This document shows positions 23,490 to 32,569 of a DNA stretch of 64,000 nucleotides, piece by piece. Position 1 is the first letter of the stretch; every line of letters starts with the position of its first letter. The DNA is taken from positions 2,374,959 through 2,438,958 of the forward strand of contig OY986970.1 in assembly GCA_963920575.1 (NCBI GenBank). Direction: 5' to 3'. The notes beneath the pieces were generated by a model. The model ran no database searches, was not told the origin of the DNA, and was given only the letters and a program-made list of their open reading frames with translations. Origin of the DNA: Narthecium ossifragum (taxonomy: Eukaryota > Streptophyta > Magnoliopsida > Dioscoreales > Nartheciaceae). A program made the translations under genes and the position numbers.

Positions 23490-24245
23490 GTGTACATGAA
23501 TTAGGGCATGTATATTGCATTTCTTTGAATGGTAGTTAGATGTTGATTGATTGATCTAATTCATCGTTAGATTGGTTGATTTAGTCGATCGATAGTTGTT
23601 CTATCGATGGACTAGATCGATCGATTGAAATATACCTACCGATTGAATTTGTCAATGATTGAATAAGTAGGTATATTTTGATTGGTTAATCTAGTCCATC
23701 AGTAAAATAATATTGATGGGATAGATTAATCAATTGATAAATACCTCCCGATTAGAGAATATGTGTAATGTATATGTTACGTGATCATGTATATAAATCT
23801 TTTTTCAAAATAGAATGCTATACGGTTACGTATGGATGGTTGTTGTGCAAACCTACTTGGTAATCCATGAGCTTGCCACGTGTTGTTGTGCAAACCTACT
23901 TGGTAATCCATGAGCTTGCCACGTGCCTTGCCACCTTCGATACTTGGACGCAACATAAGATGCGTTTAATTCACACGGGGTGTGTACTCTTACTAAAGTT
24001 TTTGATTGAATAATAAAGATTTGTCTAAATGGTCACGTGATATGTACATTGCACACGCTCTCTAATCAACATTGAAATACTGATTGATTGATCTATTCAA
24101 TCGGTATTGTTTTATCGATGAATTAGATCAACCAATCAGTATTTCATTATCGATTCGATCATTAGTATATTCAATTGGTAGGTATATACCGATCAATTAA
24201 TCTAGATCATTGGTATTATTCTATCAAAGGATTCGAGGTATCGCA
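23490..24245. repeat. Cluster of GATC-rich foldback hairpins with a 43-bp direct repeat
   Basis: Several 60-90 bp palindromes with shared sequence lie close together. One pairs GTCGATCGATAG with CTATCGATGGAC (about 23585-23612). A second pairs TAGGTATATTTTGATTGGTT with its complement across 23668-23750. Others lie at 24080-24160 and 24175-24240. Between them a 43-bp unit ending CATGAGCTTGCCACGTG is repeated directly at about 23833-23922. No ORF is present. It looks like a degenerate foldback element sitting upstream of the next gene. Confidence 0.6.
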
Positions 24246-24523
24246 TTCTTTTTTATTTTACCAATGAGCTAATCAGACCCTGCCACCTGACCGGTTCGAG
24301 GTTGCCAAACATACTCCCGCGGAGAAGGCCAACGTCCTACCATTTTAAAACATCCAACGGCTCCGCCCGGGTCGTCAAAACATTCGCGCTCGATCGAATC
24401 CCCCCACCTCTCCCTTTTCTGAAACCATCGCAAAACCCTAACCCTAATCCGTAAACCCTTCTCAAAACCCCACGTCTCCATCGACCTGCTACGCTTGCCG
24501 AGGGTTTTGGTACTTGATCATCC
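24246..24523 (+). promoter_or_regulatory. Short promoter and leader of the 538-aa protein gene
   Basis: About 280 bp separates the hairpin cluster from the ATG at 24524. The sequence AAAACCCTAACCCTAA at about 24431-24446 is a telo-box-like motif. From general knowledge, such motifs (AAACCCTA) are common near the starts of plant genes for growth and ribosome functions. No TATA box is certain. Confidence 0.45.
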
Positions 24524-27500
24524 ATGGATTCCGTCCTCATCGAGTCCCCTTCCGAAGCCAAAGCTTTACCCTGCTTCTCCCCGGCCGATCCTACCTTGGA
24601 CTCCATGCTTCGCGAATCCATCGACCGCTTTTCAATCGAGCTCCAAAATGACTCTCGCGAGTTATCCGGGCTCCGATCAGTGTTCTTCCGGCTTCTCCAG
24701 ACCAGTGTTGACCCGCCGCTCGAGATAATCTGGCTCTACTGTGCTGTCATTCACCACGAGGCATCTTCCTCCAAGCGCGACCTCCTTGATCGAGTACTGG
24801 CCGCCAGGGACCTCTTCCAGCTCCTCGTATCCTGCTCGGCTTCGTGTAGCTGCTCGAAGTCCATAGCGTTGCTCGCTCCTGTTCTATCCGAGCTCTATCA
24901 TTGCGCGTTGGAGGAAGTAGAGGATGATAAGGTGGCGAAGAAGGTTAGGAAGGAGATGGAGTGCTTGATCGAAGGCATTCTCAGCTACGTTAGTATTTGT
25001 AGCAGCAAGGGTTCCGGGGATTCTAATGGGTCTCTGCTTCCTTGTTTTATTGATCTTGTTCGAGTTTGGACCGCGAAGCAGTCACACTCAGGAGGAGGGA
25101 ATGGGATGGAGGTGTTTTTGCCTTTGGTCAATGGTGAAATTAGAGAGGGATTGTCGAGAGGAGGTTGCGGGATTGGGTATCTGGCTGGGGTTGTTATCAC
25201 TGAGTCTTTCTTGCTTAGATTGTTCTTGAACATCCGAGCGGGTGGGATTCTGAAGGATTTGAGGATCTGGGCTGTTAGTTCAATCACAGTGTTCCGGAAT
25301 CGATATTTTTTTGGTAATATTCTATGCCTCCTACGTCCTAACATCTTTTGTAATGTGTTTGCTGATGATTGTTTCTTCTAGGCTATCTTCTTCTGATATC
25401 AATGACTAAAATTTGCTGTCATGCTGTTTAACTAATTTTAAATCCTTTGTCGGCTAACTGCACGCTTAAAATCATTTTGCTGTGCTGAAGGCATTGGATA
25501 GATGAGCCTTTCTGCATCTATTCATTTCTGATTTAGACCTTCAGATGTTGATACACTAGTTGTTTTGGCATTTTGAACTATGATTGGAAACTTAACCAAG
25601 TGTATATACTGAATACGGTTGACCAAGTGCGTCTAAATTCTTTCACCTGGAAGTGCACTCATTTGATGCATTGAAAATGACTATTTTCCGGTGTTTTGCA
25701 TGCTACTAATAGAAGCAGTTGATATCGTTGTATAGGGATAGTTATCTCCTCAAGTACGTTGTATGGTAGACAATAGTGATTTTCAAAATGACGATAAATG
25801 ACTTGAAGATGTGTGGCACTAACTTTCAGGTATCAGGGATATATGTGCTCTGTGTTCCCGTTGAGCTATTTATATTAGCTGTTAATCGAAAAGCATAAAA
25901 TCTTAAGGAAGCTCATCAGATGGAATACCTAGTAACTTACATTCCATTTTTTTGTGTGTGCGCGAATGGCTTCTGATGAATGCCGAATTTACTGGTACAT
26001 TACAGGCTATTTGCTCAAATAGACAAGAAATTCCTGTTGTCTGCTCTTCATATCCTTGAACTAAGATCCATTGCCTGATTGGATTCTGATTTCTAATGAT
26101 GACAAGCAGAAATCTTATTGAGGTTGCTGCTGGACCCAACGCTGCCCCTGCCCATCATCCCCCTCTTGGTAAGATATGTCACTCTGAAGCAAATTTTACC
26201 TAGAATGTATGGATTTATAAAGCAAATTGTTCTGGTTCTTACTTTCTCTCCATAATGTTAGTGTAAATCCTACATTTTATGACTGTTGAAATGTGGCTTT
26301 TATCTACTATCGTGTGTATCCTTGGAATTGATTTAATCTCTCATCATACACATGATTTGGTTCTATCCTTTTCTTTTTGTGGAATTTTCCAGAAACAGGC
26401 TAGATATAAAAACATTGGGCTCAATAATTGATGCAAATGATGTGCACGAATGGTTGTTGGAACAATAAATTTGCTTGCAGGGGTTGGATTAATACAATTT
26501 GAATGTTGCATAGATTGTGGATATTTTCCACTTAGCAAAATAATCAGGTTTTAAAAACTAATTCTAAGTTGTCTGCCTTTTCATTACGTGCTTTCAGAAT
26601 CTGAAGGACGAAAGCTTTGTTAGAGACATTCTCTATGATGCTCTGATCCTTGTAGATTATTCTTTTTTAAATCCTGGAATGGAGGGACAACAATCTTATG
26701 ACTGTCTGATAAGCCTTCTGATAAAAAAGCTGATTGTCACGCATGAAGCTGTCCGAATTGCGAGGTATTAGGTTACTTGTTGTCGATTAGAAAAAGCTTC
26801 TGGCTGTAGTTATTTTATTGACCTCAGTATTTCTTGTTTTTGGCAACAGAGCAAAGGGGGATCATGGAAAAGCCATTCCCTATATAAATGCCTTCTCGAC
26901 ATCGAGTCTACCCAATATGTTGATTAAGTGGGTGACCAGTCACGCTGGAACCCGTAAACTTCCCAAACCAGATGCTACTACTCCTGAAGTTATCCTCAGT
27001 GCGTATCATTTACTTTTTTCTTGAACTCCATCTGGCATATTCTGTGATCGAGATTAGACTATGATATGTGCATTAATCCTTCATGATAGAAGTTAATCTA
27101 CTTATTCTCTCATTAATTTGTAATTGTTAGAAGTTATTTTCTTCTCCAGAATGGCTCGTGGATCTTGAAGAACAAGGTTTGAGACTGTTCGAAGATAGCA
27201 TATCAAAATATCGTACCAAGTTGATATTTGACAAGTCAAAAGTTGTCTGTGATAAGTTGATGGCTGATCCAGGCCTGAAGAAAACAGATGAAGACCTCTT
27301 CTTTTTTGATAAGCATGGGGAGGTTTCTGAGGAGGGTCCGGTGGATGAGGAAATGGAGCCAATGGATGCTGCATTTTTGGCTGCTTCTAGGACGATAAGA
27401 TCAACTGCAAGCAATGGAATGCGGAAACGGAAGGAAGCCAGAGGTGAAGAAGGTGCCACGCCAATTAAATTTGTCAAGTACAAGATCCACGATGCAACAG

Positions 27501-27601
27501 TGAAAGATTATTTCAAATCTTCCATGCTGGATGGCATGAGTAGTGGCAGTGAGGTTGAAAATCCACTCTCAGACGATGAGATGCATGATATCGAGCACTG
27601 A
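24524..27601 (+). CDS. Conserved-looking plant protein of unknown function, 538 aa
   Basis: I do not recognise a named family. Five exons join in frame: 24524-25313, 26110-26168, 26598-26764, 26850-26998 and 27150-27601. Residues 1-300 are leucine-rich and helical without signal peptide, and could form ARM/HEAT-like helices (for example IIWLYCAVIHHEASSSKRDLL, then RYFFEILLRLLLDPTLPLP). The middle reads SFVRDILYDALILVDYSFL and PYINAFSTSSLPNMLIKWV. The C-terminus is polar and charged with a basic RKRKEARG cluster, a KFVKYKIHD segment and an acidic tail (SGSEVENPLSDDEMHD), suggesting a nuclear protein. Clean splice sites, uniform frame and preserved long exons argue for a real, constrained gene. 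Its function is open. Confidence 0.85.
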
Positions 27602-27851
27602 GCATCCATGGTACATGATAGGGTATTTGGTGTTTTGAAGGAAGAAACCACCTTGATGCTAGACAAGAAAGGATATTGAGGTCCTCGTCTTGCGCAGCTT
27701 TTCTTCTCTCTTTCAGGGTACAGCACTCGCCATGGATGACTTGTAGCAGAAGGATGCTGGGAGACCATTGACTCATCAATCTTTTGCCTATATGAGGGAT
27801 ACCTTACTGTTTTCTCCATTGGTAGGCTTACAATGAGTCATGAGTCCTGCA
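27602..27851 (+). other. 3' untranslated region of the 538-aa protein gene
   Basis: This follows the TGA at 27599-27601. It has ordinary transcribed-type composition and no ORF of interest. From 27852 the sequence is shared with 61199 onward. Confidence 0.5.
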
Positions 27852-28399
27852 ATGACAGTCCTGTTTTGTCCGGAGGGCGTCATCCTTTTGTTGTGCCTTT
27901 TTAGATGACACCTTTTCAGAACAAGATTGTATTGTGGATTGGGACTTGTAAAACCTTCCTATAAACCACATCCAAAATCCCTGAGCATGGTTTTATACAG
28001 GTAGGTAATACGATTAGAATTTTATCTGATATTGAGAATGTTCTGCTGATGGATGTGGTATGAATGCTGCTTCATTATCTTGGAATCCAAAATGGCAAAT
28101 TTCAACTGCAATTATTACGTTTTCCTCTATAAGTAGGATCAGCATTAGAGCAATGAGACTCGTTTAGATATCGTCCTATTCAATGTCCTATCCATTTAGT
28201 TTTCGATTTATATTTGGATGCAACTTTCGGTTTATTTTTTATGGAAATAAAGGAGGGGTTTGTATGTTGTATCCAGGACAACTTGTGCTTGAAAAAAGAG
28301 TTGTTTTTTAAATTTCGATGAATAGAGATGAGAGGATATTCGCAGACACCTCCTAGCAAGGTACGCACTTGAACTTGATTGGGAGTTGCTTGGCCCTTT

Positions 28400-28815
28400 G
28401 GGCCTAGTTTGGTTGGGAATAGGGAATCCTTATCTCGGGATAAATCCATTTTATTCATGCATTGCAGTCAAACACCATCTAATTTTTATTTTTATCCTCA
28501 CTTTTATTTCTATTCCTATCCCCATTTTATCTCTACTTTATTCTTACTTTTCAACCAATCATTACTACATTTTCTCTTCTTTTCAACTAATCACATCAAC
28601 TTTATCTTTACTTTTTTATTTTTCAATCAATCATTACTTCATCATCCCTACTTTTCAACCAATAACATCAACTTTATCCCTAATTTTTCAACCAAACATT
28701 ATTAATTTATCATTACTTTTCAACAAAATACCATACATATCCTACTATTTATCCCATATTACCAATCCCTATCCCCTCTAATCCCGGAATAGACTATCCC
28801 GCAACCAAACGCACC
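28400..28815. mobile_element. MITE-like element of about 415 bp
   Basis: The ends GGGCCTAGTTTGGTTG and CAACCAAACGCACCC form an inverted repeat. The interior is pyrimidine/A-rich and non-coding. Its right part (CTAATCCCGGAATAGACTAT) matches the right ends of foldback copies A and B, so it belongs to the same broad family. The paralogous site near 61725-61745 lacks it. Confidence 0.7.
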
Positions 28816-29099
28816 CTAGGGTGTTATGGCCATTTTTTTTCCTCCGATTAGTTAAATCCTATATTTCCAACAAATTTGCCGTCCTCCAGGTAATTTTTTT
28901 TGTTTCACCTTAAATATGTTTTAGTTATTTGTATAGTTTTTTTCTCTCTAACTTCTTGGACAAATTCAAGCCTCGGATCTGGATGGACATGCATTAGTGA
29001 ATCGTCATAAAAGAATGAAATAATAAAAAGTACAAGAGAAGTTTTGTGTGGGTGTGGCTACCGCTGACGGCCTCATCAATACGAGCCATGCATAGTTAA

Positions 29100-30720
29100 G
29101 GCTGAGATCTCCTCAGGGATATTATTAACAGGCTATATGAGAGCTACTAGGGACAGACCCCTTAGTAGCTACATCTTCGACAAACATAATGGACATCTCT
29201 AACATTATTTTGGCCATTCAGTCCACACGACTATTCTTCATATCCGATTATAAAGTCTACTAAATCCCGTCACTCTCACCATATATTTTTCATAATCCAA
29301 ATACAATCTTCTACTAATGAAAGCCAACCCTCTAACATATTCACCGTGAACAAGGTATCCGTCTCCACTAGAACCCGCCTGAACCCTCTCTTCTGTGCCT
29401 CCCGTAGAGCTAACTGCACAACTAGTAGTTCTCCAGCCACCACCGATGAGACCACCTGAGAACCACCCTCTGACCATAGCATCACATCCTCCTCATCCAC
29501 ACACACAATGCCCACCCCTGCACTCCCCCTATCCATGTTAACCACTGCATCTGCTTGAATAAGAACCCACCCCCAGCTTGCTTTCTGATGCCCCATTCTC
29601 TTCTCCTTATCCACTATCAAAAATTCCTTAACTTGCCAAACAACCAATCTAACCAAGTCAATGGCAGTGGAACTGTCATCAACCATCACAAACCTGCATC
29701 GCTCTTTCCAAAGAGCCCACATCGTGTACGCGATCAGAGACTTAAATATAACAATCTCCTTTGTTTTGGACGGCCATTGAAGTTTCTCAAAGGCTTTCAT
29801 GATGCTACCTGGCCAGTTCCTCTCTCCCAACACCCCTTCCCAAACCTGCGCTGCAAAACTGCACTGAAAGAGGACATGCTTTGGCGTCTCATCCTCTATC
29901 CTACATCGTGGGCATTCCCGCTCTGAGCACAAACATAAGTTCCAAAGAACCAATCGAGTTGGGAGTTTTTGATGTAGCAGCTTCCAAAGAAACATGCGCA
30001 CTCGCGGACCAGTCGGCGCTCTCCAAGCACTCCGCCAAAACTTGATTTGCTCCTCCTCCCACTGAATCCCAATCTGATGCTCTAGCATTTGGTAACACGA
30101 AGCAGTGGTTACCACCCCGGTTGAGCTCCATGTCCATCTCAGCCTCCCGGTTGTTTCGCTAGGTACCAGCGGAACATCACTGATATGCTGCACCAGCTCC
30201 GGGTGAAAGTACTCCACCAGTCTCCTCCTGTTCCATGTGCGGCATGTGCCATTATCTTCTATGAAGTCCTCTGCATATCAGTTAAGCAATCATCAACAGA
30301 CATCATAAGTGATATGCTGCACCAGCTCCGGGTGAAAGTACTCCACCAGTCTCCTCCTGTTCCATGTGCGGCATGTGCCATTATCTTCTATGAAGTCCTC
30401 CACCTGCATATCAGTTAAGCAATCATCAACAGACATCATAAGTGATGAGGAGATCAAAGGCCCAGGAGATCAAAGGCCTATCACCGAACCACCATTCATG
30501 TATCATTCTTGCCCTGCACCTCGATCCCAGCTCCCATTTGACCTCCTTTCTCAACATCTCCGTCGCCTTATAAATGGATCTCCACACCCTCAACACCTTA
30601 GCATTATGTCGAGCACTTGGCAGCACGCTCTCAAACCTATACTTTATCCTGCACAACGCAGTTCATAATAACTCGTTTCCGTCAACAAATTTGGCCGTCC
30701 GACGCATCCTCAGTGCCCAC
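29100..30720 (-). mobile_element. LINE remnant (i): zinc-binding plus RNase H, 313-aa open frame
   Basis: On the minus strand, 30217-29276 stays open. It begins YFHPELVQHISDVPLVPSE, then WKLLHQKLPTRLVLWNLCLC and CPRCRIEDETPKHVLFQCSF (the zinc-binding knuckle after reverse transcriptase), then an RNase H-like region (QADAVVNMDRGSAGVGIVC, VVQLALREAQKRGFRRVLVE). The upstream reverse transcriptase is missing. This is typical of a dead plant L1-type element. The open frame may simply be young or lucky and has no independent start context. Confidence 0.8.
30178..30440. repeat. Tandem duplication of about 130 bp inside LINE (i)
   Basis: The stretch starting TGATATGCTGCACCAGCTCC and ending GACATCATAAG is present twice in direct succession (30178 and about 30310). 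The copies differ by a 4-base CACC difference at GTCCTC/GTCCTCCACC. LINE copies (ii) and (iii) have it once. Confidence 0.85.
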
Positions 30721-31008
30721 CGTCATACAGATTCATTAGTCAAGTAGCACATTCCAACCATCCACAAACTCACAAAATGAGTCATGCGGGATAATTAAAA
30801 CGTGATCAATGTTATTAAATGCATGATCCAGGTTCTGACAGATTTGGAAGCTCATTAAATGTTCAAATATTTAAAAGACCCAGATAACGAATCTAAATGC
30901 CAAATATAGTTGTTTATTTCAATCCACAAGTTGAGATATCGCCTTCTAACTCTTCTCAAGGATCTTCAATGGTCCTTGTTTCAAGTTGCAGACTTGGAGG
31001 TATGTGGA

Positions 31009-31531
31009 TACCCAATTTTGCTAGCGCCAGGGCCCTTGCAAGGCCCTAGCAAGGCCCTGGCCACGTGTCTCCAGGTGAGGTCGCCACGTGCCTTCCAGCA
31101 TACCATCTCGGTGGCCAAAATTGAAATTTGGCGCTCGAGATTCAAAATCACGAGAGGTTCAAGCCTGGTCTTTCTCTCTCTCTCCTCCCACAAGAAAGAC
31201 CCTCCCCGACCTCTCACAACTCTCTCTCTCTCTCGACGTTGGCGTCACCAGATCGGGGTTTTGGGACCCTCTCTCTCTATGGCTTGTGACCTCTCCACGC
31301 CGCTGCCCGACCTCACTGCCTCTCTCCGCGCTCCTCCTCCGCCGGCATCCGCGCGCTTCTCCTCCTCCGGCATCCGCGCAAGATTTGACGGTATGTTTCA
31401 AAATCCCTAAACCCCTGACCTCTCGTCCCTCTCTCTCCCCGGCGCGGCAATCTCTCCCTCTCCTTCCCTCCCCCCACCGCCCCCCTCCTCGTCCTCTAAT
31501 CACTCTCTCGTACCTCTCCTCCTCCTCGTAG
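31009..31531 (+). promoter_or_regulatory. Promoter and leader preceding the FCF1-like pseudogene
   Basis: The shared LINE block stops near 31008. What follows is GC-rich with CACGTG cores (31062-31067 and 31085-31090) and long CT tracts (31168-31195 and 31215-31235), resembling a plant promoter and 5' leader. An ORF from ATG 31279 is Pro/Ala/Ser-rich and probably leader noise. The expected first FCF1 exon (a short basic N-terminus) is not found here. Confidence 0.4.
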
Positions 31532-32255
31532 GTACAAAGAGGAAGTCTTGAATCCCTAGAAAAAGGATCTAGCGAAGGAGAAGCTCCCTCGCAACGTGTA
31601 AGCTATTAATAGCCACCTGAATCCTATCCTATGTTTATCCCTAGGTTTTCGTGGATTCGCCTCTGTTCTCTTTTGGATTCTTATTTAGTTCCATGGTTGT
31701 GTTTGAAGGCCAAACGTGCCGTCGGCTCTGTTCTTCAAGTATAACACCGCGCTTGGCCCACCTTATAGAGTCATCGTGGATACCAACTTCATCAACTTCT
31801 CCATCCAGAACAAGGTGCATTTTTTTAAAAAATGAAATTTCGAATTTTGGTGCACACTATGACTTCAAAGTTCTATGATGTGTTCTTAATTTTTATAAAT
31901 ACAATTTTTGAGGACAACATGTTGCAGTGTTTGTATTTGCTCGTTACTCGTAAGTTGTTATGATTTGACGATGTACTGTGATTAGTATTTGCGACTAAGT
32001 TTTTTGTTGTCTTATGCAGCTGGATTTGGAGAAGGGAATGATGGACTGCCTCTATGCAAAATGTGGGTTCAAAGTTGCTCTCGATTGCAATTCATATCAG
32101 TTTCGTTCTTTCGATTTTGCATGCTATGTGTTCTTTAATTTTTGTACCATTGAAATAATGGCTTCCGGTGATAATTTACCAGGTAATCCTTGTATTACTG
32201 ACTGCGTCATGGCTGAACTTGAAAAGTTGGGTCAGAAATATCGTGTGGCTTTAAG
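31532..32255 (+). pseudogene. FCF1: Truncated FCF1/UTP24-like rRNA-processing PIN protein
   Basis: Four exon-like pieces join in frame: 31532-31597, 31709-31814, 32020-32062 and 32183-32255. They read [66 protein letters not shown] and CITDCVMAELEKLGQKYRVA. This is the PIN-domain endonuclease of the small-subunit processome that cuts pre-rRNA, and the metal-binding Asp of VDTNF is kept. Three defects show it is dead. The basic N-terminal exon is missing, TAG at 31557-31559 interrupts the frame after VLNP, and every exon after VALR is gone because sequence continuity ends at the inverted ABCC duplication near 32570. Confidence 0.85.
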
Positions 32256-32569
32256 GTATATTTTTTTTTGCACTGGGCCTTTTTCTTTATCCTGTGTCTA
32301 TGATTTCCTTCCATGTGAGATATGGAAATTATTTCTGGAATTTTTGGTGCTTCTCTTTGTGTATGCAAAATTTTGATGAAAGCAGCCCTGCGAAATTGAT
32401 CATTGGCTACTTTTCAGACATTGAGGTAATGTAGTTAGCTTTTCTTTGCTCATTCTAACAGCTTGAGAGATAAGACTTTGGCTCTGTTTATTTTCTGAAT
32501 TTCTTGCTGCTAAGGAGTATACAACCATCCAACCTATTTGGCTTTATTTATTTATGGATGGCTGTATAC
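32256..32569. other. Remnant intron of the FCF1 pseudogene up to the duplication breakpoint
   Basis: This is T-rich sequence following the GT donor at 32256. No further FCF1 exon is visible before the inverted duplication starts. Confidence 0.45.

Larger units (their letters stand above)
27852..31008. repeat. Duplicated block, copy 1 (downstream flank plus LINE)
   Basis: From TGACAGTCCTGTTTTGTCC onward the sequence matches 61199 onward with small differences, through GGATGTGGTATGAATGCTGC, the CTCTAATTTCTTGG region and the LINE. Its distal part (about 29995-31008) is also shared with 37759-38650. A MITE (28400-28815) and a local tandem duplication (30178-30440) are private to this copy. The first few hundred bases are probably native downstream flank of the 538-aa gene, so this copy is likely the source of the 61 kb copy. 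Confidence 0.8.

Noticed and set aside
28400..28815. Clean empty site for the 28.4 kb MITE in the 61.7 kb copy
   Set aside because: The paralogous position has extra bases (GTGGCCCGTTTAGG) that do not align to a simple target duplication, so only presence versus absence is claimed.
31088..31531. Ser/Pro-rich ORFs before the FCF1 exons
   Set aside because: They come from CT-rich leader sequence in several frames. None resembles the FCF1 N-terminus.
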